Shown in pieces: positions 10,451 through 21,922 of a DNA stretch of 64,000 nt (positions within the stretch are counted from its first letter, which is position 1; every line of letters starts with the position of its first letter). Under the pieces are notes generated by a model. That model ran no database searches. It was not told the origin of the DNA and worked only from the letters and a program-made list of their open reading frames with translations. The translations under genes were made by a program, and so were the position numbers. Source of the stretch: Melampsora larici-populina 98AG31 (lineage: Eukaryota; Basidiomycota; Pucciniomycetes; Pucciniales; Melampsoraceae). The stretch lies in the NCBI RefSeq assembly GCF_000204055.1, contig NW_006768779.1, positions 1,368,344 to 1,432,343 of the forward strand, given 5' to 3'.

Positions 10451-11380
10451 TCATAATCCGTTTTTCACTCGCCATTTTGACTTATCATTAGGATGCGTGA
10501 ATTCTCCATCTAAAGGACAAACTATCGCACATTTTGTAACAATGCCATCCTCATCATCCACTTCAAGGTCTTCACACCTCACTGGAGAGTACGCGGAATG
10601 ATTCGCATCTCCAGTTTTCTTACACGGTCTTGACCAGTGCCACCATTTGTTTTGTTCGGCGTCCCGGTTTCGGTCCCGGTTGAGCTCAAAGTCTTCCGCC
10701 CTCATCCTAAGCACTGGGGTTGATGTACCACTACCTGGGCAAGTCGTATTAGGAGGCCGACCTGGCCGTAACCTGGTTGATTGCCTGGCAAGTTGACCAA
10801 CCAGGTTTGGTGAGATGGAGACTGAATAGGGGTTTTCGGTATTGCGGATACAAGTTGAGATTTGATTGCAGACACCCGTGTCCATGAAGGAAGGGGACGG
10901 TAGTATGTAAGGCGGTGGTAGAGTATAGGAAGGTGAAAGACGTGGATCAAATGGCCTAGCCAGTTCGTCGGTTGGGAGTCGTGGAGGACGAGGAGGGACC
11001 ATGAGAGAGCGATCGAGGTTCAGCCGACACATGCGTGAAGGCTGCGAGCCAAGAGGGGAAGGTAGTTCGAATTCGAGCGGAGAGATGGGTCTTTTGGAAG
11101 TGTTGACTGCTTTTGAAGATAGATGAAGATAGTTAGGTGAGGGTGGTGGAGTTGGAAATGAAAAGGACGATGAACCTAATCTTGTGTTCATCCTACGCCG
11201 CTTGTGACCTGGCTCACGCGGTACAATCCTTGGAAATGAAAATGAGGAACCTTCGCAGGATGAGGTTGAAGAGGGACATGAAACCGAGGAAGCTGAATCA
11301 GGTATCGTGATAATGTGAGGATGAGTCAAGCTTCTAGATGATTTTGATTCACTCGAGGACGTGGGCCTACTAGTGATTGA
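10451..11380 (-). CDS. Hypothetical Ser/Pro-rich protein, 5' end unresolved
   Basis: An open frame of about 310 codons runs from just after an in-frame stop (11381-11383) to the stop at 10451. There is no ATG near the start. The first in-frame Met is at 11191 (MNTRLGSSSFSFPTPPPSPN), which would give about 246 residues. Alternatively an intron ends at the AG just before 11380 and the start lies in an upstream exon. The protein is Ser/Pro-rich in its first half (PPRPPRLPTDE, PPPYILPSP) and charged with several Cys in its last 90 residues (CPLDGEFTHPNDKSKW). I recognise no domain. Codon use and composition differ from random AT-rich frames, so it is probably a real or recently real gene. It could also be part of a transposon, given its setting. 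Confidence 0.4.
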   Translation of the reverse strand, partial: SITSRPTSSSESKSSRSLTHPHIITIPDSASSVSCPSSTSSCEGSSFSFPRIVPREPGHKRRRMNTRLGSSSFSFPTPPPSPNYLHLSSKAVNTSKRPISPLEFELPSPLGSQPSRMCRLNLDRSLMVPPRPPRLPTDELARPFDPRLSPSYTLPPPYILPSPSFMDTGVCNQISTCIRNTENPYSVSISPNLVGQLARQSTRLRPGRPPNTTCPGSGTSTPVLRMRAEDFELNRDRNRDAEQNKWWHWSRPCKKTGDANHSAYSPVRCEDLEVDDEDGIVTKCAIVCPLDGEFTHPNDKSKWRVKNGL

Positions 11381-11383
11381 CTA

Positions 11384-12980
11384 TCCATCATCATCAGGAA
11401 AATTCTAAATGCATCTTAAAGAATGATGAAAGAATGTGTTATAGAAATAAAATCCGTATTGATGTAGTAGCTTCGAGTTTAGGCGTTCGTGTCTGTGTTG
11501 ACATTGTGTGTATTGTTGGCGGGTTTGAGTGGTTGTTTGATATCTCGAGTTTGATAGTTTTGATTTTCATAGACAGAGATCGACAAGAGGGGAGAAGAAT
11601 GAATGATACAATCCAAAATGTGACTGACCATGGCTAGTAAAAGGAAGTTTAACTAGAAAGGCTTGATGAGGTTCTGGTAAGGGCTTGAAAGTAGTTTTGT
11701 CCTTGAGTTTTAAATGAGTTGAACAAAATCGAAAAAAAGTTCAGTTCCCCATATTGAGCAAATGAAACGGTAAGTCATAGATAGGTTTTTAGAGATATTT
11801 AGGTAGTTATAATTTCAATAAGGATGAACTTAAAAAACCCCCAAAAAATCCTATAAATAACTAACCAATTGATTGTGATGACTCCTGATATGTAGTAGAT
11901 ACTCAGAGCTCGGTCTGTTTCAGAATAGAACGAGTTCAGATAAAACCAAGCGTAAGTATCGAATGACAAAGCTATGTAAAAGTGAACACTGTCACATAAC
12001 TAAAGGGGTTGAAAAGATCAGATGAAAGGGGAAGAAATTGGAAAAAAGATGGAGAAATTCAGTTGACGGTCGAAGCTGGTCGAAGACGTCATACTGAGAG
12101 AGAATGTACAATCCCAACAAAAGGAAACCTGAAGAGTTGAATGAGATGCAAGATAGAGACTGTCTCACCTGTAAACTACAGGTGAAGATAAAGGGTTTCA
12201 AGGAAAATGAGGGGTGAAAAACAGATGAAAGACTTATGAGCAAGATAGCATGAAGGGATAGTCAAAAAGGTTTACTTGGGATCATACCTACTTTTAGTTG
12301 TGATTGATAAATATGAAATGGGAAGTTATTGTGTTACTTGGTGTTGGATCAGGCTTGATGGCAGAATGTGGGACTGGATGACTTCAATGAAGGACAAGTT
12401 GAGTTAAAATCTGAAGTTGGCTAGAGCCAAGGTGGCATTTGAAGGAGAATAAAAACTGACCTTTACAACATTCAAAGCTTTTGAGATCTTTGCTGAGTCA
12501 AACTTTGAATGAGAAGTGGAAATGTTCAACTAGTGTGATCGTAGGTAGAACTCAAAAGACAGCTTGATTCAATTTGTTAATGATCCTCAGTCACGCAGTA
12601 GAGCAATGGCGTTATCGAAGGTATGCGAGTTAAGATGTGTGACCAAACATTCAATTGGAAATGTAAAGGGAGGAAAGGTTAATGTAAATAAAAGACTTGG
12701 GACTTGAACCCGACCTGTTTATATACGTACAGTCAGATTTAACCCTACTTAAGTAATGCCTAGAGCAGGGTTTTGTACATGGCCCTAACCTAACTAGACA
12801 AAATCTGGCTCTCATGCAGTCAAAACCCTACTTGCTGATCTGTATGAAGTGCCAATCTGTATGTGAAGCTGTTGTCATGCCAATAGTTGTTTGTTGACTT
12901 GTGCATATCATGCTCCACATGTGAGTTCATCTGCCCCTAACTTAACACAATTCAAATCATTCAAAGATAGATTCCCTTGA
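11384..12980. other. Non-coding stretch
   Basis: No gene supported. It probably holds the promoter and possible upstream exon(s) of the minus-strand ORF ending at 11380; an ATG in good context lies near 11490 on the minus strand but I could not join it by splice sites. The segment 11700-12700 is repetitive in texture with no clear open frame. Confidence 0.3.
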
Positions 12981-12983
12981 GGA

Positions 12984-13338
12984 CAAATTGTCTGAGGAAA
13001 TGATCAAAGGCTTTCTTTGGTCCTGATAGAAGCCTCAGATCAAATACTTGGATACCATATCCAAGGTTACCGTCATCCAAGAACACCCAGTCCAATCCAA
13101 CACAAATGTCGGAATTCTATTGCCGACCCACACAGGCAACAAACTTACATCGGATTGAAAGATCCAAGGTATCATCGGACTGAAAGCCTCACACAGAATC
13201 TTTCTGAGGAATTGATCCAAGGTATTTTTGGCGCCAAACAATACCTCAGAACAAAACCTTAAGAAGATTCTGTTCAAGGATATGAATCTGATGATCATGC
13301 CTTGAATTTTTCAATCCGAGGTATCTATGTTGGCAGTG
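12984..13338. repeat. CACTA-type transposon end (right terminus)
   Basis: The stretch ends TATGTTGGCAGTG at 13338, the inverse of a CACTGCC terminal repeat, and is followed by CCA. The 350 bp before it repeat ATCCAAGG, CCTCAGA and TCTGAGG in both orientations, as expected for subterminal repeats of a CACTA (EnSpm/CMC) element. The same terminus occurs at 14828, 18680 and 40940. I could not find the matching left end, so the copy is truncated or its partner has diverged. Confidence 0.45.
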
Positions 13339-15293
13339 CCAAGACCAAAAGTTGGATTTTTGTGGATCAGCTCAGCTGACCTATGGTTGTCTTCCATATT
13401 GGATATTGGTGATGCAAGTCATGATGTTGATGTCACCCAAATTGGTTGTTGCCAAATCCTGCTGATTCTGCTCTGCTTTGCCATGGCGCATCAGCTCATG
13501 TTACTTGAGCAATGCAGTATGTACCACCTGAGAGAACATACAAAGGACAATAAAATTTCTGAGCCAAGTTGAGGAAGCAGAATTGAGCAGAAAGCAAGCA
13601 AGTATCCCCTGAGACACAGCCACATTTCATTACTGAGATATACCACTTGCGGAATATGAAAACTTTAGTCCTCAACGTCAATGTCTCTCACGCCCAATCT
13701 GCCAGATCATTCCTTGTAGAATTCTCACTCAACTTGGAATGGAAGCAGGACACCAAACCTAAGAAAGTGGCTGCATCCTGTGCTACCAATCATGTCAAGT
13801 TTAATAACTATTCAACCACCTTATCACTCTTGCATCAATCCCTTTTGCCAGTTCCACTTATGTTCCTGTTACTTCATTGTTCCTTTGCTCTTGGTTTGAC
13901 TTTCAATCTGAATCTTACATTCACAATGTCTGTGTTTTTTCAACTTCTTTGATTACTCACACTGACAACATATTTACCTCAGATTTTTTAATCTGAGGTA
14001 TCCAAGGTAATCCTCAGCACAACAGAATACCTTGGATGGACAGCTTGGACAACGTCTGTCCAAGGATTTGCCACCCATGATGTCAGGGATGCCACTTACT
14101 TGTACGTAAAGACAGTCTAGTCAATTTCCAAATCACGTAACCCTGACTGATCCTATTGGTTACTTAGGATGAAGTTGAAAGTATTCTAAAAAGAATCAAT
14201 TTCTGATTAGTATTTTATGCTAATTATCAAGAAAAACAATTAGGTTTGAACTGATAGTCAGACTAATACACAGCTTACTATTAAATTTAATAGCTAAGAG
14301 TTGGTCAGGCTTAAACCGCGTCTTTTTCTTGAGAAGAAAGGTTCTTTGAAAGGATGCCTGAGTGTAACACTGCAGGGATCTAGTCAACTAAGTGTTGCTA
14401 GAATAATGGTGTTTAGACCAAGTTAATTCCAAGGATAAGAATAGACAACTTCTTGTGAGGAGAAAAAGATAGAGTGGTTCTTGATTATCAGGTAGGTGGA
14501 ACTATTGTATAGGATTTCTAGATGATAGCTGGACCTTTTGAATAACTAGAGCTCTAGTAGATTTTCTGAAGTGGCAAGATGAAGTGTCCTCTTCTTGTGG
14601 ATAGACAACCATCTGACCTTTATACCCTTTTCAGCTAAGTGGCTGACTCATGGTTCTTGACATAGGGTTATTAGTTCCTTCTTTTGTTTGGACCTTTCCT
14701 TTGGTCTCAAAGGTTCTATCCGCTTTGGGATGGCTAAAACAGAAGGCTGGTTCCATTTGTACTGGATCAATTGATTCATTCTTGATTACCGAAATGATAT
14801 TCAACCCAAGGCATCTATGTTGGCAGTGCCATTGGCCTCCATAATTAATTTAGTTAGCTCAAGACCTATGCAATCAAATCTTATTCTTCAGTACATTGAG
14901 TAATGAACAAACTCAGAAATTGTCATTATAGAATTCAAGATGAATGCTGCTCTCAATTGAGGTTAGTGGAAACTTAAGTTGAGAGGCTGCACAACAGAGA
15001 ATGTATCATCAATCATGCATATGGTGCTATTTTGTGAAATTTGTACCAATGATACACTGCCTATGCCCAAGCATGAAAGGTCAATGAAATCTCAAAGAAT
15101 ATATATAATTAAATATTCAAACATATCTTTTTCTTTTATTGTTCTATTTGATAATGAAGATTCTTTTTCTTTTTAAATGAAATCTAGATTTCATATTTTC
15201 TACTTTTCTTTCTATACACTCTTTTCAAATAACTATAAATCAATTACTCAAAACATACTTGATGAGAGGTTTTGAATAAATTAGCTAAAGTTA
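13339..15293. other. Repeat-derived DNA with further CACTA-type ends
   Basis: No gene supported. At 13980-14075 there is another patch of TCTGAGG/ATCCAAGG motifs. A second CACTA-type terminus (CTATGTTGGCAGTG, ending 14828, followed by CCA) lies at 14815-14828. The rest (13560-13970 and 14100-14800) has short, domain-free open frames. Confidence 0.35.
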
Positions 15294-16532
15294 TGAGTCA
15301 GGATGAGCCCCAACCCCCAAAAGCCGGGTTTTGAAGTGCCCGTGAGCTAGAACGGTGCCCAAGCCCAGAAAACCCAACAATTTTTTTCAACTACAGACCT
15401 AGAACGGGTACCGGACCAAGAACCTTGGCGGGAGTACCCTGGTAGCGGGGGTTTTCCTGGTAGACCCAGGAATGTGGCAGATACCTGGGGCTTAAAAACA
15501 AAAACTAACAAAAAAACCTTGATTCAAACATGATTCTTCCCGTTCCGTTGGAATTTGTAATGGCAGTGAACATAAATTCACAAATATGAATCATGTCTCT
15601 GCTCTTTGGGAAAATATTTGGCCAGGAAGAGGCAAGCTCACACCCTTTGAGACCTCAAAGCAGAGGAAGAGACCTGCTTTGAGCTAAAGATTGGGATTGA
15701 TCATTGACCACTCAAGAATCAAGTTTCAAGACTTGAGGACTCAGGAGTGACAGTATTTAGTTGATTCTTTTCATTTTCAAATGACCACTCCATTGTCCCT
15801 TTGTTCAATACCACATAACCTAATGCAAAGGACGTGCTTCAATAGTAACACGCTGACCTGCCGTCTACACAAACCCTTTTGCGCCCAGTTTGTCTGGGAT
15901 CACTTTGAGAAGACAGACAGTGGCACCAATAGATGTACTGTTGTCAAGAAGAACAGGGATATAGGCAACTCAGAACTTGCCAAGGACAAGTCATCAAGTA
16001 CAAAGTCAATGATTGTTCATCTCAGAACTCAACATGGTCTAACTGATCCAGCTAAGAAGGGAAAACACACAAATATTGAGGCACTATTAAAAACAGGGCA
16101 CACTTGAAGTTAATGTATGTTGTGTGTTATATCACAACTTCTAGGCGCAAAGACTCACAAATACATTATGATTTCTCTTTCTATATTCTACCAGGATACA
16201 CTCAATGTTGACAGTTTGAAGACTCATGTAGCCTATTTGATTGCTGATGTGGACCTCCCCTTGGCCATTGTGGAGTGTCCTTCTTTCCTCAAGCTCTTGA
16301 AGTTGTGTAATCCAAGTACTGAAGGAATGCAAGTGAAGAGACATGCGATTGCGGCTCAAGCCCACAAGATTTTTGAACAAACAAAAGAATACATTACATA
16401 AGTCGAGTTGAAGAGAAGTGATTTTGTTTTGATCACCACCAATGCTTGGACTTTCCCAAACAACAAGGCCTTCATGGCCATCACAGTACATACAATTACA
16501 GAAGACTTTGAAATGAAGGATTTTACTATTGG

Positions 16533-16915
16533 TAAGGCTTGGACCCGGCACCAGAACCACCCAAGTGGGCTTGGGCCCGGGATTTTTCAGCCTCATAAAA
16601 TTGTCCTCGGGCCTCAGAGCGGTGTGCTCTCGGGCCAGCCAAAAGGGCTGGAATGGAAGGATTTGAGGGATTGGCAGCACTGAAACATAATCTAAGATGC
16701 TCAGAAAGCTGGCAAAGTGACCCAAAAAGCACTAGAAAGGGTGTTTAATGGCCACAATGGCAAATATATTTGCCCAAAATTGTCAATTTCCTTGGCACTG
16801 TGCAATGCCGGCGGATTGTTTGTGTATTCAGGCCGGGCCAGGCCGGGCACCCAAAAAACAAAGGGCCCAATCGGCCTAGATTCCAGAGGCCGGGCCGGGC
16901 CGGGTCCAAGCCTTA
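16533..16915. mobile_element. hAT-type MITE, 383 bp
   Basis: Perfect terminal inverted repeats TAAGGCTTGGACCCGG / CCGGGTCCAAGCCTTA are flanked by the 8-bp duplication ACTATTGG (16525-16532 and 16916-16923). It interrupts the transposase core of the surrounding pseudogene; across the join the frame reads DFTIG then LPQIK, as expected for an uninterrupted hAT protein. The body is GC-rich with GGCCCGGG and repeated CCGGGCC motifs and has no coding capacity. Confidence 0.85.
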
Positions 16916-18475
16916 ACTATTGGTCTTCCACAAATAAAAGTTATGATTGAGTTTATTTGTGGTTCATAATCGGCGATCCTGACCTGCTACTGTTTGTAAT
17001 CAGGTCAACATACTGGAGCAAAGTTTGGCTCAATTCTTGTGGAGTACTTGCATATGTATGGACTCATGAATTCATTATCAACCATCACAGCTGATAATGC
17101 ATCCACCAACTCTACAATGGCTTGCATAATTGCCAAACATACTGACCTTGACTTTGATCTAGACACTCAACTTTTTGGGTGTATAGCTCACGTGTTGGAT
17201 CTTGCTGGATGTGATGGTTTGTCTCTGTTTGGTGTTATCAATGAAACTGAAGAGCAAGAGTTATTGATTAACACCATGGATATATCCAACCTTGTACAAC
17301 CCCCCAATGGTTTGGGCACCCATTTCTCGTCTATAACTTGTCACTTACATGGATTAGTCATATATGTACGATCTAGCCCTCAACACTCCAAAGTGTTTGC
17401 TGATATTGTTACAGCAATGAAATTGCTTGGTGAAGAAAAGGATCATGTCTTTGAGGCTGAGGCCAATCCTGCCATGCAAGACTAGCACAAGAGATCATCA
17501 ATGACAACCCTGAAGATGAAGAACCACCACCTCAAACTGAGTCTTCTCAGATCAAATCCAAAAAGACTGTGGTGGCCTTGATAATTGATGTCAAGACTTG
17601 CTGGAATTCAACATACCTTATGTTTTTGCGTGTATGGCGGCTCCAAAGCGCTGTTTTGAAGTTCACTGCACAATCTGATTGCAAAAAGTTCAATCTGACC
17701 CAAATCAAATGGGACCAGCTTGAGCAAATGTGCAACTTTCTTGAGCCTCTTTGGGCAGCTACAAACCAGATGTGCCAGTCCAGATTCCCAACCATGCACA
17801 ACATGATCCCAATGTACATCAGTGTGATGAAGGGTCTGAAACGTGTATGTATTATTTCTTGATCATCATTGCTTTGAATTAATCTTAATGCTCAGGTAAT
17901 TGAATCAATAGGTTGAACAAATGCATGACCACAATCAACTTCTTCCCTGTGCCTCCAACATGATCAAGAAACTCAATAAATACTTTGGATTGATCATTAA
18001 AAAGCCAGCTGCCATTTGTGGGACTATTCTTGATCCCTGCATCAAGATGTCCTACTTTGAGGTTAGTTTATCACACTCACCATTTCAATGCGACTCACCA
18101 TTTCAATATGTTGCTGACTCAATTTAATTCCAATCTTTGATATACAGAAAGAGGCTACAGCCCAATTACTAAAAGATTACAACATTACACCCTTGATGTT
18201 GAAGGAGACTTTCATACATGAAAGTCAAAAATTTCAATCTTAGGAAGAGAACACTTGCAACACCACCAATCAACCAAGAAAAAGGTCTCTCTTAGATGAG
18301 GAGATATATGGTAATTGTGCTGCTCAAGGTTCTTTTACCAGCAAGCTGAACCGTTACCTTGGAGAGATGACCAAGGACTTTGATACCAAAGCCCTCAAGC
18401 ACTGGAAAAGCAGAGCTTCTGCCTTTCCAATCTGATCTTGCATGGCACCCTGCTACCTTGCCATCCCTGCCACCA

Positions 18476-18680
18476 CACTGCCCGCATAGCTCCCTCGGCA
18501 AGGAATGTCCAAGGAGTCCTTGGATGCCCCCCCGAGGAAAAGGGCACCTGAGGAAAACCTCCAAGACAAATTCTGGTCCTGGCTGTTGCCTCGGATCGGC
18601 TCCTTGGATGGAGCTTGCCTTGGAGTCAAAATCCAAAGACTCCTCGGATTTTTGCATCTGAGGCAAATATTCTGGCAGTG
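18476..18680. mobile_element. CACTA-type MITE, 205 bp
   Basis: It begins CACTGCC and ends GGCAGTG, flanked by the 3-bp direct repeat CCA (18473-18475 and 18681-18683). CACT(A/G) ends with a 3-bp duplication are the signature of CACTA (EnSpm/CMC) elements. Leaving it out rejoins the hAT frame exactly as AIPATSTPSESVFS. The inside is filled with CCTCGG/CCGAGG and CCAAGG motifs in both orientations, like CACTA subterminal repeats. Confidence 0.75.
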
Positions 18681-18980
18681 CCAGCACTCCTTCTGAAAGT
18701 GTGTTCAGTAAGGCAAAGAATGTCTTATTGCCTCAGAGAAGTTGCCTTGCCTGTTGTACAGTGGAGGTTCTTTTTTTGCCTGCCAGAACAACCCCCCGGA
18801 ACGACTATCCCCCGGGGTATGGTCATCCAACACAGGCTGGCTTGACCCCTGAGCCCGCCGGGAATCACCAATCCCCCGGGTCTTGGGGCTCATCCTGAGT
18901 CATGAGCCCCTGAAAGTTTTATGAGTTCTCAGTTATTGATTCTTGAAATGGATTGAGGACCCAATTTGAGTATTATTACA

Positions 18981-19063
18981 TATCACCATGTCCTTGTGGC
19001 AGTTGCCTGACAACAAGCGCACACAGACTGCCTTTGAGGCACAAAGGCAACTTGTGTGTGCTT
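18981..19063 (+). repeat. 83-bp dispersed repeat, copy A
   Basis: This stretch is repeated in inverse orientation at 23299-23380 at about 90% identity. It includes a short imperfect palindrome around GCCTTTGAGGCACAAAGGC. Its class is not known; it could be a tiny MITE. Confidence 0.55.
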
Positions 19064-19812
19064 GGCAATTTTCCATCAAGGCTTTATACTGTTTGAATGA
19101 CTCAAAGGTCTGATCTTTGAATTTCAAAAGGTAAACAACACTATAGCAAGTATGATAAGATATACTAGAGAAAGGCGGGCCCGCCCACTAATTGTACCTG
19201 GCCTTACAAAACATTTTTAGAGTTGTTTTTGCACCCATGCTTGGAAAGTTTCTGAAAAGTCCAGGACTCCACTCGACTTCCGTTCAACACCGGAATGCAT
19301 GGGCCTAACTTGGGGACATGATTTTTTTATTACACAGCCATATGATCTGACGTATCAAAACAACAGGTAGGCTGCAAAAAAGCCATAGCTAAACTTCCTG
19401 TGGGATCTCCCCCACTTTTACTTGTGCCAGGCCCATTACTGGTATCTCAAAAGTTTAATGGTAGCAAGAGTCTGGTTCTGATAAGCTAGGCTTGTTGCCC
19501 TCTTGGTCAACTAAGCTTTTAGACATGACAAAGTTGTCATCTTGTGGTTTTCATTTCCTGTGATTTCACCCATTCCATTTTCACTTAAGACAGAATCTTG
19601 CACAAAATGTAGCAGAGGCTTGATGCGAAGGAAGTATTAGGACCCTTACTATGGTCCATGTCCTCATACAGGCTTTATAATAATCAATCCCTGTCCAATG
19701 CTCAAACAAACAGAAATTTTCACACAATTTGATCTTTCTTAAAAAACATGATGAGACAACAACTAAACAGGCTCAAAGGGAAATGAGAAAACTTGATCAA
19801 ACATCTCAATAC
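19064..19812. other. Non-coding stretch
   Basis: No gene or delimitable element seen. Sequence is AT-rich and unique-looking. Confidence 0.3.
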
Positions 19813-19815
19813 TAA

Positions 19816-21008
19816 GAGCGTGTTCACTTAGCGTGGTTTTGTAGAAATTGATTTTTAAGGCACCACTTTCGTACATGTACGAAAGTCTTTTTGTAATAAA
19901 ACGACTTAATTTCACTTTTTGAAATTTTGAGATCAAAAAGCTTGTGAAAAGCGTTCGATCTTGCCAAAACTCAGGCACAGCATGATCAAAAAGGGCTCAA
20001 TCTGGGTCTCTCAAGTGAAGCACCTTCATCAACCCAAATTCAATGAATCTCTTTCAGTTATTATGAGTTAATTCATTCCAATCATATGATAAATAATCCC
20101 AACACCGATATTCTGACCAAGCTATATACACTGAACAATCCCAATAACATAAAATAAAACAAAAACATGAAAGATTTGAGTAAGACACAAAAAAAGGAAA
20201 AGCAGAAAGGTCACATTGTACACATCAGATTCAGATATAAATCTTGATTGATCTTGATTGATACCATGTCATTTTTGATAGTGATAGTCAATTCAATAAG
20301 AGGTTTGAATGAGATTCATGTATTGTTAAGAGATTGGTGAAACAATAGGTCGATCAATCAAAAGAAGCAGAAAACCAAATCAAGTATCTTCCATCAAAGC
20401 TGTTTTGAAGAATGAAAGAAACTTTAGAGTTGTGATCCAACTTTTCCATCCTCCTGACTTGATCATTGATAAAAAAATCTTGAGATAAAGGATGGAAGAC
20501 TGATTGTATAAATAGATTGAAATGATTGATAAAGTTGAAGATATCTATGATCAATTTGTGATGTAGACATGGTTGATCGGTAGCTTCTTCACCACTACTG
20601 TTGTGTTGATTACTGGTGGACATGTTTGAGGTGATCAAAGACATGCGAAGTGTATGAGAAGCTATTGATGAGGTGAGTGAGCGAGTGATCAAATGGGAAG
20701 TGGTGGAGTCTATTGGTTGTGATTTTGTGTAGTTCAGGATGGTCTTGATGGAGTTTGATGGGTTTTGTATGGTGGAGTGAGGGGCCGAGGACTTGTCCAA
20801 AATCATTGAGAGGACAGAAAGAGAATAGAAATCAAAAAAAAATTGCTATTATCAAATTGTAGAAATCGACTTAAAAATCGATTTTTTTAAGCATTCTACG
20901 ATTTCTAGAATGCTTGTAATTAAGACAACAAACACATTCTGTAGAACGCGATTTCTGAACTCCACAAAAAGCGATTTCTGCTCGTAAATTGCTTAAGTGA
21001 ACGCGCTC
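19816..21008. mobile_element. PIF/Harbinger-type non-autonomous element, 1.19 kb
   Basis: The ends GAGCGTGTTCACTTAG and, inverted, TTAAGTGAACGCGCTC are flanked by TAA on both sides (19813-19815 and 21009-21011). A 3-bp TAA/TTA duplication is typical of PIF/Harbinger elements. The ends resemble the 145-bp MITE at 40682. The inside has an open frame on the minus strand (20354-20806, 150 codons from an ATG, Ser/Asn/Ile-rich, no domain I recognise) that may be captured or accidental. Confidence 0.6.
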
Positions 21009-21280
21009 TAAGAGTTGATCAATTTGTGACAGACAATATCTGTTGTTGTTTGCATCAAAACTAAAGTTGAGGTGGTGGTGAAAAGCTGTATGCAAGAGTA
21101 GGGATTATTGGAGGGAAGTTCAAGGTTGGAGTATGTAGAATGAAGATGGTATGAATGCAGATGTGCGTCTGTACCTTTGGGGAAACACAAAAGAGAGGTT
21201 CCAGAGAGTTTCACAATAGGGTGAAAGGGGAAGGGGACAGTGGAGGGAGAAAGAGGCAAGAAGCATAAGGTTGGACAATA

Positions 21281-21439
21281 AGGGTACTCAAAGTAAGTAT
21301 GTACGTGTACATACTTTTTGCTATATACTTTTTTTGGCGGGGAAGGCGAGGCCAAAAGTATATTTTTTTTCTTTGTCCCCGCCAAAAAAAGTATGTAGCG
21401 AAAAGTATGTAGCGCTACATACTTTGCTTTGAGTACCCT
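21281..21439. mobile_element. Tc1/mariner-type MITE, 159 bp
   Basis: The inverted ends AGGGTACTCAAAG / CTTTGAGTACCCT are flanked by TA on both sides (21279-21280 and 21440-21441). The body is largely self-complementary, with GTATGTA, TTTTGGCGGGG and CCCCGCCAAAA pairing across the centre. A truncated copy lies at 40829-40919. Confidence 0.7.
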
Positions 21440-21922
21440 TAATGGTTAAGTGCGCGCAGATTTGAACAAAAGATGATAGAAAGAGGATAAGGGGGGAACA
21501 GTAAAGACTCATATTTGACCCATATTTGATTGTACAAAACTTTCCATTCAATTGATGGACCAGTTGTAACGTTCATGGTCTAAACATATAAGAGTAAATG
21601 GTCAGAATAGGTACAAAACCTAAGTGTACAAATAGCTACTGACCATCCATGAATTTGCTGACAACCTTGAATAAGAAATCATTGCCCAAAGGATGATCCC
21701 AGCTGGCGGCTACGTACCATTTAACTTGACGAGTGCCAGGGATTGAGCGGGTTGTAAGCAGCACGGTGTATTTGCACTTTGTTAGACCTTTGAGAAAATT
21801 GATAGGGTTTGAGCTGAGTTTCAGTTGGATGGGAAGAAGCAAAAGGGGATTTCTGGAGTTGCAGAGAGGATTGGTGGAGCAATGGTTGAACTGTACTCAT
21901 GTCAAGAGGTTGAAAATGTGGC

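Larger units (their letters stand above)
15781..18745 (+). pseudogene. BED-type hAT transposase pseudogene
   Basis: Recognisable blocks run in order along the plus strand. A BED zinc finger lies at 15880-16050 (VWDHFEK ... KSMIVHLRTQHG). The block DLPLAIVECPSFLKLLKLC is at about 16250-16310. The core TTNAWTFPNNKAFMAITVHT is at about 16436-16495, then LVEYLHMYGL and ITADNASTNSTMA at 17035-17120. DVKTCWNSTYLMFLRVWR lies at 17589-17640, and the C-terminal LAIPA...STPSESVFSKAKNVLL lies at 18455-18475 continuing at 18684. Decay signs are stops near 16105, at 16399 and around 18240 and 18434, a frameshift near 17470, and two insertions. One or more introns (for example ending near 16195) are likely. 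It is distinct from the hAT at 3338-9187: different ends, different finger and different sequence. Confidence 0.8.
15301..18895 (+). mobile_element. Decayed hAT transposon (3.6 kb) with two nested MITEs
   Basis: The terminal inverted repeat GGATGAGCCCCAA starts at 15301 and is mirrored at 18883-18895. The 7-bp direct repeat TGAGTCA (15294-15300 and 18896-18902) flanks it; allowing one mismatch makes it 8 bp. Both ends are GC-rich with CCCGGG/CCGGG motifs. It encodes a BED-type hAT transposase on the plus strand, now broken. Two younger elements sit inside the coding region: 16533-16915 and 18476-18680. Confidence 0.75.

Noticed and set aside
12700..12790. tRNA-like B-box (GGTTCAAGTCC on the minus strand) followed by a T-run
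   Set aside because: No matching A-box or cloverleaf could be drawn upstream; at most a relic or chance match.
15054..15567. CACTGCC at 15054 and GGCAGTG at 15567 as a CACTA element pair
   Set aside because: Flanking 3-mers differ, the ends do not match further inward, and the interval would straddle the border of the hAT element at 15301.
20354..20806. 150-codon minus-strand ORF as a host gene
   Set aside because: It lies wholly within a delimited Harbinger-type element, has no domain and no splice support; kept only as a note in that entry.
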